Translations under genes and position numbers: made by a program
Shown here: one piece after another, positions 28,073 through 37,336 of the stretch
Layout of the letters: each line of letters starts with the position of its first letter
Numbering within the stretch: the first letter of the stretch is position 1
Source of the DNA: DALYLB01 sp964468345
GTDB taxonomy: Bacteria > Acidobacteriota > Blastocatellia > RBC074
DNA length: 64,000 nt
Direction: 5' to 3'
Assembly: GCA_964468345.1 (NCBI GenBank)
Contig: CAYXVZ010000018.1
Span: forward strand, 28,277 to 92,276
The notes under the pieces: model-generated
Seen by the model: only the letters and a program-made list of their open reading frames with translations
Told to the model about the DNA's origin: nothing
Databases searched by the model: none

Positions 28073-29042
28073 CTCACGTTTTCCCAACATCAAACGCGGC
28101 TGTACTTGCACGTCAAGATACGGCTTGAAAGGCCATGGCTTGGCTCTAGCTCCTGCTTCCCTCGATGCGCCGGATTTGTTTTCCTTCGCAGAAGCGTACG
28201 ACCGATCGTCGGATTTCAGGGGGCAACCATGATTGAAAAAATTGGAGTCCCGACTGTGGCTCGTATACTTACGCCCCACTGTCAGCCGAATAGGTAATTG
28301 TTGTCTGGATCCCTTGGTGGTCGAAACGACCGCGGGTTGCTTCCTTTAAAAAACTTTTCCGAGCCTTGCCGCCCGGACTTTCAGAGTTGATAGATTCCGT
28401 GAGGTTGTGAAAGCTGGAATCTCTATCTTCCCTTCCCGATTTTTGCGAGAAGCAATGTAGTCTGTCTGTTTATCAACTAGGTTGATTTGGTCTCTATCGG
28501 ATTGTGGTGTCGGCTGCGTGGGGTGTTGTTTACCGACGCACGGAATGTACCGAAAAGGATTTTCCCGGTCAATAAGAGAATTCGCCGCGTGTCATTTTTC
28601 TGATAGTTTTTTCCCGGACTTCATCTCTTCTTACAGTAGCGTCCTCGATAGGACGGGATCAACTTACAGTTTCTCCAAAATTTCGGAATTACAAATTCAA
28701 TTTCTCGCATGATTGCCGCTTGTGAGAGATCGCGCATGCCCTGATTTCATCGATGCGCGAATCGCATATCGCATTTCAGCAAGCAGCCGTGTAAAGCGCG
28801 CCGGAAAATGCGTTGCAGATTGATTTGGTTTATACTCCGCGCCACAATCATAACGATTTCTGCGTACAGCAATTCTATCGCTTTCAAGAAAGTGAACTTC
28901 ACCACGAAGAAACGAAGAGCCTGAAGGATGTGCGAAAAGCTCTATATCTTCTTCATTTCTCTCCTTCGTGCTTTTCGTTTCTTTGTGGTTTCATTTTCGC
29001 GAACTCTAGAGACGAACAAATCCGTTTAAAGGAGCCGAAACC
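28073..29042. other. 970-bp divergent intergenic region
   Basis: No convincing gene. The region is AT-richer than average, with several -10-like sequences (TATACT near 28264 and 28825) and a small hairpin (GTCCTCGATAGGAC, about 28638-28651). A CACGAAG-family inverted repeat lies at 28901-28989. Short frames here have no domain or ribosome-binding site. It may hold an unrecognized small RNA, which I cannot support. Confidence 0.45.
28901..28989. repeat. Degenerate CACGAAG-family inverted repeat
   Basis: The left arm (28901-28928; ACCACGAAGAAACGAAGAGC) and right arm (28961-28989) pair with several mismatches. It lies upstream of the MFS gene, between divergent genes, so it cannot be only a terminator. 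Confidence 0.88.
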
Positions 29043-30353
29043 ATGGCGGCCGTATCCCCTGCTGCGATCTCGAAACGTCGCCCGATCCCCGCGCTGCGCT
29101 GGTGGATCGGCGGCATGTTGTTTCTTTCCACGGTGATCAACTATCTGGACCGGCAGACGCTCTCGATTTTGGCGCCGTATCTGAAAACGGAGTATCAATG
29201 GACGAATGCCGACTATGCCAATCTGGTGATTGCATTTCGCATCGCGTATTCGGCCGGGCAGACGATCTTTGGTCGCATCATGGATCGGATCGGCACCCGG
29301 CGCGGATTGACGATCTCCGTCACCTGGTATTCCATTGTTTCGATCCTGACATCGCTGGCAAACGGCTGGTACAGCTTTGCGGGCTTCCGCTTCTTGTTGG
29401 GTGCGGGCGAATCTGCGAACTGGCCGGCGGCGACGAAAGCCGTCGCCGAATGGTTTCCGAACCGGGAACGCGGCTGGGCGACGGCCCTGTTCGACAGCGG
29501 TTCATCCATTGGCGGGGCAATTGCGCCGTTGCTGATCGTGCCGATTTACTTGCGGTGGGGATGGCGGCCGGCATTTATTATTCCCGGCCTGCTCGGATTT
29601 TTGTGGCTGATCGCGTGGCGAAAGATTTATTATCCTCCCGAATCGCACCCACACGTCACTGACGCAGAACGAAACATGATCGAGGCGGATAAGGCGGAAT
29701 CGACGGCTGGCAACGACACGTCAGAACCTCCCCAATGGAAACAACTGCTGCGGCTTCCCCAAACCTGGGGCGTCATCATCGCCCGCTCCTTTACGGATCC
29801 GGTCTGGTTTTTTATTGCGGACTGGTTCGCCATCTATCTCGTCTCAAAAGGATTCAAACTTGAAAACACACTGATGGCCTTCTGGATTCCGTTCGTCGCG
29901 GCGGACCTGGGCAATTTTTTCGGCGGCGGCGTTTCGAGCTGGCTGATCAATCGCGGCTGGTCCGTCGAATGGGCTCGCAAGGCAGTGATCCTCTTCGGCG
30001 GCCTCGGCATGACATTTTTGATTCCGACGATTTATTCGAATTCACTCTTTGCAATCGCCGGCTTGTTTGCGATCTCGACCTTTGCGTACGCGGCATTCTC
30101 GACCATGGCGATTGTGCTGGCTCCGGACTTGTTCCAGAACCGAGCGGTTGCAACGGTCAGCGGAATGAGCGGAACGGCCGCCGGCATCGGAACGATTCTG
30201 GCCACGATGCTGATCGGCGCGATTGCGGATCGGTATTCTTTTGAACCGATCCTGATCGGGGCCAGCATCATTCCCTTAATCGGGATGGTGCTCGTCTTGA
30301 TTCTGGTTCGGAATCCGGTCCGGGACGAGAGCGGAGTTCTTCGCAGGATTTAA
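29043..30353 (+). CDS. MFS transporter, anion:cation symporter (hexuronate-like) family
   Basis: A 436-residue, 12-helix permease of the inner membrane. The N-terminal signature WWIGGMLFLSTVINYLDRQT, the loop GRIMDRIGTRRG between helices 2 and 3, and RFLLGAGESANWPAATKAVAEWFP are typical of the ACS group that imports hexuronates, glucarate or other organic anions. AAAGGAG lies well placed before the ATG. It is followed after 3 bp by a phosphohexomutase and then a second one, so all three are probably one operon. The substrate is not deducible, but galacturonate would suit the pectin enzymes at 49062-53056. Confidence 0.92.
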   Translation: MAAVSPAAISKRRPIPALRWWIGGMLFLSTVINYLDRQTLSILAPYLKTEYQWTNADYANLVIAFRIAYSAGQTIFGRIMDRIGTRRGLTISVTWYSIVSILTSLANGWYSFAGFRFLLGAGESANWPAATKAVAEWFPNRERGWATALFDSGSSIGGAIAPLLIVPIYLRWGWRPAFIIPGLLGFLWLIAWRKIYYPPESHPHVTDAERNMIEADKAESTAGNDTSEPPQWKQLLRLPQTWGVIIARSFTDPVWFFIADWFAIYLVSKGFKLENTLMAFWIPFVAADLGNFFGGGVSSWLINRGWSVEWARKAVILFGGLGMTFLIPTIYSNSLFAIAGLFAISTFAYAAFSTMAIVLAPDLFQNRAVATVSGMSGTAAGIGTILATMLIGAIADRYSFEPILIGASIIPLIGMVLVLILVRNPVRDESGVLRRI

Positions 30354-30356
30354 CGT

Positions 30357-31706
30357 ATGAAACCTTTGAAAATCGGCATCACGGGAGTGCGCGGCATCGT
30401 GGGGGAAACCTTCACGCCGGAGCTGGCAATCTCGTTTGCACAGGCTTTTGGAACATATGTGGACGGCAGCCCGATTCTGGTCTGCCGCGATACGCGTGCC
30501 TCGGGCCCGATGGTTCGTTCGGCCGTGATCGCGGGCCTGCTGGCCACCGGATGCGAAGTGATCGATCTCGGCGTTTGTCCGACGCCGACGATGCAACTGG
30601 CGGTTCGCAAATACGGCGCGCGCGGCGGCATATCGATTACGGCGGGACACAATCCGTCGCAATGGAATGCTCTGAAATTCGTCCGCGCGGACGGCCTCTA
30701 TCTGAACATCACGCAGGCGGAGGAACTGCTCGACATCTATCATCAGGCGGAATACGAAAAAGCGCCGTGGAATCGGATCCCCACGCAAATTCGGTATGAA
30801 GACGCGATTCCTTATCACATCGAGACATTGAAAAAGCTGTTCGATGTCGAGGCAATCCGGGCACGCGGGCTAAAGGTTGCGGTCGATTGCTGCAACGGAG
30901 CCTGTTCGATGCTCAGTCCGCGCTGGCTGGAGGAACTCGGCTGCAAGGTGCTATCGATCAATGACGATCCTTCGCAACCCTTTCCCCACAATCCCGAGCC
31001 GAACCGCCAGACGATGGCGCAGCTTCGGGCCATCGTGAAGGCGGGCGGCGCCGCCATCGGATTCGCGCACGATGCCGATGGTGAGCGCCTTGGGCTGGTC
31101 ACGGAAACCGGCGAAATCCTATCGGAAGAAATGACCCTGGCCATCGCAGCCGAAATCAAACTCAGCCGCACGCCAGGCGTGGTCGTGACCAACATTTCAA
31201 CCACGAGCGCCATCGAGAAAATCGCCGCGCGCCATCATTCCACGGTCGTGCGAACGCCGGTCGGAACCGCGCATATTTCCGAAGCGATTCTGGAGAACAA
31301 TGCAGTGCTGGGCGGCGAAGGAAACGGCGCGGTCGCGCTGCCCGAGCTTCATCCAACCAATGACAGCGCCGCGACCATCGGGCTGATCCTGGAACATCTT
31401 TCGCGCACCGGGCAGAACCTTTCCGATGTGATCGCCGGACTGCCGCGCCTTTTCTCGCGCAAGCATTTTGTGCCGGTCGCGCCGCACCTGCTGTTTTCGG
31501 TGTTGAATGAGCTGCGAGATGAAGTGGAGGCGTCCCAGGCGAAGACCATCGATCTCAGCGACGGCGTCAAGCTGGGCTGGCCCGATGGATGGCTGCACAT
31601 CCGCGCTTCGAATACCGAATCGATGATTCGCGTCATCGCCGAAGCGGAAACTGAAAAACGCGTCAATGATTTGATGAACTGGGCCCTCGACCGGCTGAAG
31701 GTGTAA
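30357..31706 (+). CDS. Phosphohexomutase paralogue lacking the catalytic serine
   Basis: A 449-residue alpha-D-phosphohexomutase (GlmM/phosphomannomutase superfamily, four domains). The active-site loop, normally TASHNP with a phosphoserine, reads TAGHNP: G97 (codon GGA at 30645-30647) replaces the serine. The metal loop reads HDADGERLG rather than DxDxDR; the sugar loop GGEGNGAV and the phosphate loop RASNTES are kept. Loss of the phosphoserine predicts no ordinary mutase turnover. It may be a regulator, a heteromeric partner of the next gene's product, or an enzyme with another reaction. It is 6 bp before its intact paralogue. Confidence 0.88.
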   Translation: MKPLKIGITGVRGIVGETFTPELAISFAQAFGTYVDGSPILVCRDTRASGPMVRSAVIAGLLATGCEVIDLGVCPTPTMQLAVRKYGARGGISITAGHNPSQWNALKFVRADGLYLNITQAEELLDIYHQAEYEKAPWNRIPTQIRYEDAIPYHIETLKKLFDVEAIRARGLKVAVDCCNGACSMLSPRWLEELGCKVLSINDDPSQPFPHNPEPNRQTMAQLRAIVKAGGAAIGFAHDADGERLGLVTETGEILSEEMTLAIAAEIKLSRTPGVVVTNISTTSAIEKIAARHHSTVVRTPVGTAHISEAILENNAVLGGEGNGAVALPELHPTNDSAATIGLILEHLSRTGQNLSDVIAGLPRLFSRKHFVPVAPHLLFSVLNELRDEVEASQAKTIDLSDGVKLGWPDGWLHIRASNTESMIRVIAEAETEKRVNDLMNWALDRLKV

Positions 31707-31712
31707 TTCGAT

Positions 31713-33101
31713 ATGCGAGCGATTCCAACTTTAAAAATCAGTATTTCGGGTGTGCGCGGCGTCATCGGCGATTCGCTGACGCCGACGCTGCTGGCGCGCT
31801 TTGCGCAGGCTTTCGGCACCTATGTGGGTTCGGGCACGATCGTCATCGGCCGCGACACGCGGACGTCGGGAGAAATGGTGCGGCAGGCGGTCATCGCGGG
31901 TCTTCTTTCCAGCGGATGCCGCGTCATCGACCTCGACATCTGCCCCGTTCCCACGGTGCAGTTAATGGTGCGGCAACGCAATGCGCATGGCGGCATCGCC
32001 ATCACGGCCAGTCACAATCCGGCGGAATGGAACGCGCTGAAGTTCATCAACGCCGAAGGCTTGTTCCTGAGCCCCGGCCAGGCGCGCGAACTGCTGGATA
32101 TTTATCACCAGGGCGATTACACCAAAGTCGCCGGGACCGAAATGCGTTCGGTCGAGCCCTTCAGCGGCGGCATCGATGCGCATATCGAAGCCATTCTGAA
32201 TGCCGTCGGCCCGCTGCCGGCAGCGGGACGCAAATTGAAGGTCGCGCTCGATTCCTGCAACGGCGCCGGTTCCATCATCGCGCCCAAACTCATCCAGGCG
32301 CTCGGCGCGGAGGTCGTGACGATTCACACCACCCCGGACGGCAGCTTTCCCCGCGGCGCGGAGCCGACCGCCGAAAATTTATCGGCGCTGTGCAATCTCG
32401 TCCGTGAATCCAAGGCCGATGTCGGATTCGCGCAGGATATGGACGCCGATCGGCTGGGCGTCGTCTCGGAAAAGGGCGAGCCGATCGGAGAGGATTACAC
32501 GCTGGTGCTGGCGACCCGCTACATTCTCGATCAAACGCCGGGACCGGTTGTCACCAATCTTTCCACCAGCGCCGCCATGGATGCGGTCGTTGAAATGTTC
32601 GGCTGCCCGCTTCATCGATCGAAGATCGGCGAAGCCAACGTGACCGAGTTGATGCACAAGGTCCACGCGGTGATCGGCGGCGAAGGCAACGGCGGCGTCA
32701 TCTACCCCAAAATCAATTATTGCCGCGACAGCCAGGTCGGCATGGCGCTCGTCCTGCACCTGCTCGCGCGAACGGGCCGCCGCATTTCGGATCTGGTCGA
32801 CGACCTTCCCCGCTACAAGATGATCAAGGAAAAGGTCGAAGTCCCCTCGGACAAGATCGCCGAGATCCTGAAACGCATTCGGCAGCGCTATGCAGCCTAT
32901 TCAATCGACTTGCGGGACGGCGTGAAGGTGAATTTCGACGGCGGCTCCAAAGCCTGGCTGCACGTTCGCGGATCGAACACCGAACCGATCCTGCGATTGG
33001 TGGCGGAAGCCGAAACGGAAACCCGCGCGAGGGAGATTATTGCGGAAGCGTATGAGGAAGTGAACCGACAGGAGGCAGGAGGCAGCGGAAGTCGGCAGTA
33101 A
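31713..33101 (+). CDS. glmM: Phosphoglucosamine mutase-like phosphohexomutase
   Basis: Probable conversion of glucosamine 6-phosphate to glucosamine 1-phosphate (or of other hexose phosphates). The protein has 462 residues. The catalytic loop TASHNPAEWNALKF carries S100; the metal loop is DMDADRLG, the sugar loop GGEGNGGVIYP and the phosphate loop RGSNTEPILR. These match the Bacteroidetes-type GlmM group. It is closely similar to the preceding gene, so the pair is a tandem duplication. The last codons (EAGGSGSRQ) lie inside the left arm of the repeat at 33071-33249, so the native C-terminus has been replaced or extended. The symbol is a best guess. Confidence 0.88.
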   Translation: MRAIPTLKISISGVRGVIGDSLTPTLLARFAQAFGTYVGSGTIVIGRDTRTSGEMVRQAVIAGLLSSGCRVIDLDICPVPTVQLMVRQRNAHGGIAITASHNPAEWNALKFINAEGLFLSPGQARELLDIYHQGDYTKVAGTEMRSVEPFSGGIDAHIEAILNAVGPLPAAGRKLKVALDSCNGAGSIIAPKLIQALGAEVVTIHTTPDGSFPRGAEPTAENLSALCNLVRESKADVGFAQDMDADRLGVVSEKGEPIGEDYTLVLATRYILDQTPGPVVTNLSTSAAMDAVVEMFGCPLHRSKIGEANVTELMHKVHAVIGGEGNGGVIYPKINYCRDSQVGMALVLHLLARTGRRISDLVDDLPRYKMIKEKVEVPSDKIAEILKRIRQRYAAYSIDLRDGVKVNFDGGSKAWLHVRGSNTEPILRLVAEAETETRAREIIAEAYEEVNRQEAGGSGSRQ

Positions 33102-33249
33102 GCAGTTTTCTCTCTCAGTCGGAAACGAAAGGAAAGCCTGGCAGAGTATGCTGACTCATAGTCCTTGCCTTCTTCTCTTCGCAAGAGAAGGTTCTTCGGA
33201 TATCAGGAAATCCCGTGGTAATTCCTGCCGACTGCCGCTGCCTCCTGCC
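33071..33249. repeat. Inverted repeat, GGCAGGAGGCAGCGG family, overlapping the glmM end
   Basis: The left arm (33071-33098; GGAGGCAGGAGGCAGCGGAA, then GTCGGCAG) pairs with the right arm (33225-33249) with one mismatch. The 126-bp interior includes another small hairpin (CTTCTCTTCGCAAGAGAAG, about 33172-33190). The same GACTGCCGCTGCCTCC sequence appears in the composite repeat at 44695-44866. Confidence 0.88.
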
Positions 33250-33256
33250 GACTGCC

Positions 33257-33853
33257 TTACTGGCATGTCCCATTCAACAGCGCTAAAACATTCCCCAGCG
33301 CCGTCATATCGGCATCGCGCTCTTCCGAATCCGCGGAGGTTCCCGCCACGTCGCAGAGCGTGAAGAGTTCCTGCAGCGAGGTATTCGGCGTAAGCATCGC
33401 GCCGGTGGAGAGCTTGATCGGCTGGAAATTCAACCCGTAACAACCGATCGGGCTTTTCGTAATGCTGTGCACCGAGAGCAGCGGGACCAGCGCCATGGTC
33501 AATTGCGCAGTCACATATTGTTGATTGAACCACGCAAGCGGCGAGTAACTATATCGCAGGGAATTCGCGCGCAGGGCGAAGAGAATCGGTCCCGGCTGGG
33601 AGACGCAATCGACCGGGTGATTGAGATTCACGCCGCTGATAAAGATATCGCGCGGAAAAAAGCGCAGCCGTTTGTAATTGACGAGATAATATTGCGAAGA
33701 CCGAAAGCATAATCCCAGCCGGCAGCTTTCGACTCCCGTACCCTCGGGAGGATCCTCTGATTGCGCCAGCGCAATCGCGGGGGCGAAAAACAGAAACAGC
33801 GCGCAAAGAGCAAGACCTGGCAAACACCGGCGTCGCATGGATTCGATTCTCAT
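33257..33853 (-). CDS. Secreted protein of unknown function
   Basis: A 198-residue protein with a signal peptide (RRRCLPGLALCALFLFFAPAIALAQ) and six or so cysteines in the mature part (ESCRLGLCF, VDCVSQ, IGCYG, FTLCDV, GTCQ), suggesting disulfides and a periplasmic or extracellular location. I recognize no family. A longer frame to 34006 exists, but AAGGA 8 bp before the ATG at 33853, and the signal peptide itself, fix the start. It is convergent with the phosphohexomutase operon, with a repeat between them. Confidence 0.75.
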   Translation of the reverse strand: MRIESMRRRCLPGLALCALFLFFAPAIALAQSEDPPEGTGVESCRLGLCFRSSQYYLVNYKRLRFFPRDIFISGVNLNHPVDCVSQPGPILFALRANSLRYSYSPLAWFNQQYVTAQLTMALVPLLSVHSITKSPIGCYGLNFQPIKLSTGAMLTPNTSLQELFTLCDVAGTSADSEERDADMTALGNVLALLNGTCQ

Positions 33854-34276
33854 TGTATCTTTCCTTGATTGAACCGAGATGTGGTTGATGTTGACTGAGA
33901 TGCAGTAATACCTCTTGCCCACCCAGCCTTCCGTGACAGGCCAAAGCGCCCTGCCCGGAAATCCAGTTCCAACGAAACATTGATCGAAGCCGATGCCTTG
34001 CTTCAACCGAGGGAATCATGCAGGTCCTGCGCCTGCTCTTGTTGAAGTCATAGCGCGCTGGGGATTCATCTCGACCTGCTAATGTCGCGGCATACTAGGG
34101 ATGTGCGTGTCGAGTGTCAATCGGGAGATTGCGCGAATCGTGGGAATTAATGGGACACGGTTTTATGAGATCAACCTTGCCGGCGAAATCCAAAACAGAA
34201 GGACGCGAAGAACGCCTTTGCAAACGCGTGATGGCTGAAAGAAGTCAGGCGAGTTTAAACACGCGCTGGACGAAAA

Positions 34277-34302
34277 CCTCTCGCTCCGATCGGAGCGAGA
34301 GG
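34277..34302. repeat. Perfect 26-bp palindrome
   Basis: CCTCTCGCTCCGA and its exact complement, no loop. The half-site CCTCTCGCTCCG recurs at 61211 in a shorter hairpin, so it may be a dispersed element or a protein-binding site. Confidence 0.8.
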
Positions 34303-34338
34303 TCAAATCGAGATTGAAAGAAAGAGTGGCAAAGAAAA

Positions 34339-34370
34339 AGGCCGCCTCGATGGATTGATCGAAGCGGCCT
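34339..34370 (-). terminator. Terminator of the SPFH operon
   Basis: On the minus strand AGGCCGCTTCGAT pairs with ATCGAGGCGGCCT (one mismatch, short loop), followed by TTTTTCTTT. It lies 23 bp after the SPFH stop. Confidence 0.9.
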
Positions 34371-34392
34371 ATGAATTGATAAACGGGACGAA

Positions 34393-36594
34393 TTACTTCG
34401 TGATGCCGTTTTTATAGGGTTCGCGCGCCGGATCGAGTTTCATCTGGTCGCGAAACAGATTGAGCAGCAACAGCGTGCCCAGATTTCCGGCATTGTCCGA
34501 ACTGCCGCCGCCCGAAGCCATCACGTCCGGCGTGATGCGAACGCCTTTCTCGCCGATGACCTTGAGGGTTTCAACGAGGGCGACGCCCTGCGCGCCGAGC
34601 GCATTGACCTGTTCGCGATAGGCGACGCCCTGCGCTTCACCCATCAGGCGGACCTTCTCGGCTTCCGCGCGGCCCGTTTGCAGGATGTAGGCAGATTCGC
34701 CTTCCGCCTCGGATTTGCGCTGTTCGGCGCGGCGGCTGGAGATTTCGACGCCGACGGTGGCCGCCATCAGATCGCGCTGATTGTCGGCATGCGCCTTGGT
34801 CTTTTCCAGCTCGATGCGCTTGGTTTCGGCTTCGCGCTGCGCGTTGAACATGGTCTGGCGCTGTTCGGCCAGGATCTTTTCCGTCTGCGTTTTCATCAAT
34901 TCCTCTGGCAGGCGGATGTGGCAGATCAGCACGTTGACCACATCGACATGATATTTGAGCAGGTGCGTGCGAACGCGGGCTTCGGCGCGTTCCTGTTCTT
35001 CATGCCGGTTCTGCAGATACGCCATCGCGGACGACTCAGACGCCTGGTTGCGGAAGATCGAGTCGATCAACGGGTGCATCACGTTTTGAATCAGCCGGTC
35101 GATCGAACCGATCTTGGCGACCATAAACGGCGCGTCTTCGGGCTTCACGCGGAAGACTACGCGAACTTCGAGGCGCATCGTGAAGCCGTCCTTCGAAATC
35201 ACTTCGAAAGGATCGAAAGAGCCGTTGATCTGCTCCGCGGTCCATTCGACCGTCTGATTCGTGGTCAGAATCACGACCGGCGTGACCGCCAGCGTGTTGA
35301 CGTAATAGCGGCCCGGGCCGACAACCGTTTCCTGAATGCCGCGATATCCTTCGGGCACGACATAGGCTTCGTGCGCTCCCTGATCCAGCCGCATATCGGC
35401 CGGGTCGGCGAGCTTCAATTCCTCTTCGATCTCGATGATGTTGTCGCCTTCCTGCCCATCGAGCCGATCGAGGTGCGCGGCCGCCAGCGCGAGCTGTTCG
35501 CGCTCTTCGCGTTCGAGTTTTTCGCGAACCTTGCTTGCCATCGCGCGGCGAATGTCTTCCGTGGGATCCTTGCCCACGTTCGAGACGATGACCGCGACTT
35601 CGCCCGGCCTGACCTCTTTGGCATTTTCAGGAATGACCTTGAACTGCATCGGATTGATGTAATAGATGCCGGGCAGCAACAGATCTTTTTGCGGGCCGCG
35701 CTGGCCGCCGCGCTTGATGAATTCGTCGCCGTTCTGAAAGTTGTTATGGCCTTCGACCGGACGCGACACATAGTCGCGCGGGTTGAGCGGTTCGCCGTCG
35801 AGCGCTTCCACCAAACCGACCTGATTCTCATTGATCACCGTCGCGCCCGCGATCTGAATCGTGAACAGGCCGGTTTTGACGGTGTTGTCTTCGATCGAAA
35901 TCGAATTGGTCAGGATGCGGTACGTGCCGGGCGTCAGGATCTCGACCTGCGGCCCTCTTTGTCCGCCCGAAGCGATAAACTGCTCGGCATCCTGAAAGTT
36001 TCGATGCCCCGTCGTCGCCTTGCCGAGCAAACGGCCGGCATCGAGCGAGACGCCGTCCGCCGCCGTCACGATTCCCACGCCGCCCTGCGGAATCACCGTC
36101 GATTTCGCAATCGAAACGCGAAACAGATAGGGGTGAATCGGCCACAGTCCCGGCGGCAGGGTGCGCATCTGAATGCCCTTCACGCCTCCCTGTTTGATGA
36201 ATGCAATCGGGTCCTGAAAGTTGTTGTGCGCATTCTGCGCGCGGTCTGGCGCGAAGATGCGGCCGGCGGGCAGGGGCTCGCCGTCGATGGCTTCCACAAC
36301 ACCCATCTCATCGGCGCCGATTTCGATCAACGGCACCTTTTTGACAATGCTTTCAAAGGGCCATTTGATGAAATGAAGGCCCGGCTTCAAGACATCGGCC
36401 TGAATGCCGACTTCGCCCTCGGTCGCAACCACGCGGCCCGGCGGCATTTTCGCGCCGATATAGCGGCGCTCCTTGATCGAAATTTCGCGCGCGCCTACGT
36501 TGACCAGAAAGCAACGCAATATTGCAATCAACGCGATTACCCCTACACCGACTGCGCCCAGAATGAGCGGGAGAGGCAAATTAAGGCTATCCAT
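34393..36594 (-). CDS. Flotillin-like SPFH/Band 7 protein with tandem N-terminal modules
   Basis: A large SPFH protein of 733 residues. Residues 9-32 form a membrane anchor. Residues 98-155, 174-228 and 259-314 are three copies of one module, each reading roughly G(V/I/L)V-A-DG...GR or PRD...GHxNFQD...FIxxGGxRGPQ...LxPGxY; a shorter, partial copy may lie at 53-92. Residues about 430-600 are the Band 7 domain, followed by a Glu/Lys/Ala coiled coil (610-690) and a hydrophobic end. SPFH proteins oligomerize on membranes as cage-like scaffolds; repeated N-terminal modules recall major vault protein. AGGAA precedes the ATG at 36594. It is downstream of, and probably co-transcribed with, the membrane protein at 36638. 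Confidence 0.9.
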   Translation of the reverse strand: MDSLNLPLPLILGAVGVGVIALIAILRCFLVNVGAREISIKERRYIGAKMPPGRVVATEGEVGIQADVLKPGLHFIKWPFESIVKKVPLIEIGADEMGVVEAIDGEPLPAGRIFAPDRAQNAHNNFQDPIAFIKQGGVKGIQMRTLPPGLWPIHPYLFRVSIAKSTVIPQGGVGIVTAADGVSLDAGRLLGKATTGHRNFQDAEQFIASGGQRGPQVEILTPGTYRILTNSISIEDNTVKTGLFTIQIAGATVINENQVGLVEALDGEPLNPRDYVSRPVEGHNNFQNGDEFIKRGGQRGPQKDLLLPGIYYINPMQFKVIPENAKEVRPGEVAVIVSNVGKDPTEDIRRAMASKVREKLEREEREQLALAAAHLDRLDGQEGDNIIEIEEELKLADPADMRLDQGAHEAYVVPEGYRGIQETVVGPGRYYVNTLAVTPVVILTTNQTVEWTAEQINGSFDPFEVISKDGFTMRLEVRVVFRVKPEDAPFMVAKIGSIDRLIQNVMHPLIDSIFRNQASESSAMAYLQNRHEEQERAEARVRTHLLKYHVDVVNVLICHIRLPEELMKTQTEKILAEQRQTMFNAQREAETKRIELEKTKAHADNQRDLMAATVGVEISSRRAEQRKSEAEGESAYILQTGRAEAEKVRLMGEAQGVAYREQVNALGAQGVALVETLKVIGEKGVRITPDVMASGGGSSDNAGNLGTLLLLNLFRDQMKLDPAREPYKNGITK

Positions 36595-36637
36595 ACATTT
36601 CCTGTTCTGCTGGCTGAAAAGGGGTTTGGCACCACCA

Positions 36638-37336
36638 TCAGGCTGAAAGTCGCGTTCCCACCGCCAGCTCGCGGCGAACGTCGGCAACCAGTCGTTTTAA
36701 AAGAAATCCGGTTCCTGAATAGCGAACTTCCGGGGACAGCAACCAATAGGCGTGTTCGATAATGGTCAGAAAATCCCGCGCATTCGTCCGCACGATCCGG
36801 CCGGAACGATACCCTGTCCGCGCCAGTTCGATCGCGCGCTCGAACACCCTGGCATCGTCACTGAGCGCCGCCAGATAGACCAGATCGGCCAGTGTGCGTT
36901 GTTCGCATCGTCCCGGAAACTGATCGAGCATCCGGTTTGCAAACTCCGGCGTCGCGCGCAACGCGCCGCTATCGACGATGTATTCCATAATCGACTTGAG
37001 TACCTCAGCCTTTCCGCCGGCCGAGGCAATGTGCGCATCGAGAACTTCGTTATAAAGATCGCGTTCTCCGGCTGCATGCGCCTCGTCGAGACAGCTTTCA
37101 TCATTCGCCCAGGCGCGGGTAAGCAATTCCATGCGCAGCTCTTCCCGGCGGATCTCCGCTTCGGCTTTTCGCAATTCGGCGGCTTCCAGTTCGCGCTCTT
37201 CCGCGAAGAGGCCATCGAACTGCCGGGGTTCCTGGAATGAATAGGATTGGGATTGACCTTGTGGACGGCTGACCGATCGGACAATAAATATTGCCAGAAC
37301 GATAATAGGCAGAAGAATCAGAATCAATAAGCTCAT
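36638..37336 (-). CDS. Membrane-anchored helical protein upstream of the SPFH gene
   Basis: The protein has 232 residues. Residues 2-20 are a single hydrophobic anchor (SLLILILLPIIVLAIFIV). Residues 45-75 form a charged coiled coil (EERELEAAELRKAEAEIRRE), and the rest is a helical repeat-like soluble domain. No known family is recognized. The 43-bp gap to the SPFH start and shared strand suggest an operon, so it may be an accessory of the SPFH scaffold (inference). It has no strong ribosome-binding site. Confidence 0.75.
   Translation of the reverse strand: MSLLILILLPIIVLAIFIVRSVSRPQGQSQSYSFQEPRQFDGLFAEERELEAAELRKAEAEIRREELRMELLTRAWANDESCLDEAHAAGERDLYNEVLDAHIASAGGKAEVLKSIMEYIVDSGALRATPEFANRMLDQFPGRCEQRTLADLVYLAALSDDARVFERAIELARTGYRSGRIVRTNARDFLTIIEHAYWLLSPEVRYSGTGFLLKRLVADVRRELAVGTRLSA

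Larger units (their letters stand above)
33854..34392. other. 539-bp intergenic region
   Basis: Between the secreted unknown (minus, start at 33853) and the SPFH gene (minus, stop at 34393). It holds a perfect 26-bp palindrome (34277-34302) and the SPFH terminator (34339-34370). A frame at 34114-34317 has no ribosome site or domain and was not called. Confidence 0.55.

Noticed and set aside
28073..29042. Possible small gene in the 970-bp gap (for example 28482-28712)
   Set aside because: Cys/Ser-rich chance translation without ribosome site or domain.
34678..36762. 694-residue frame antisense to the SPFH gene
   Set aside because: High-GC shadow; the minus frame has clear SPFH features and a terminator.
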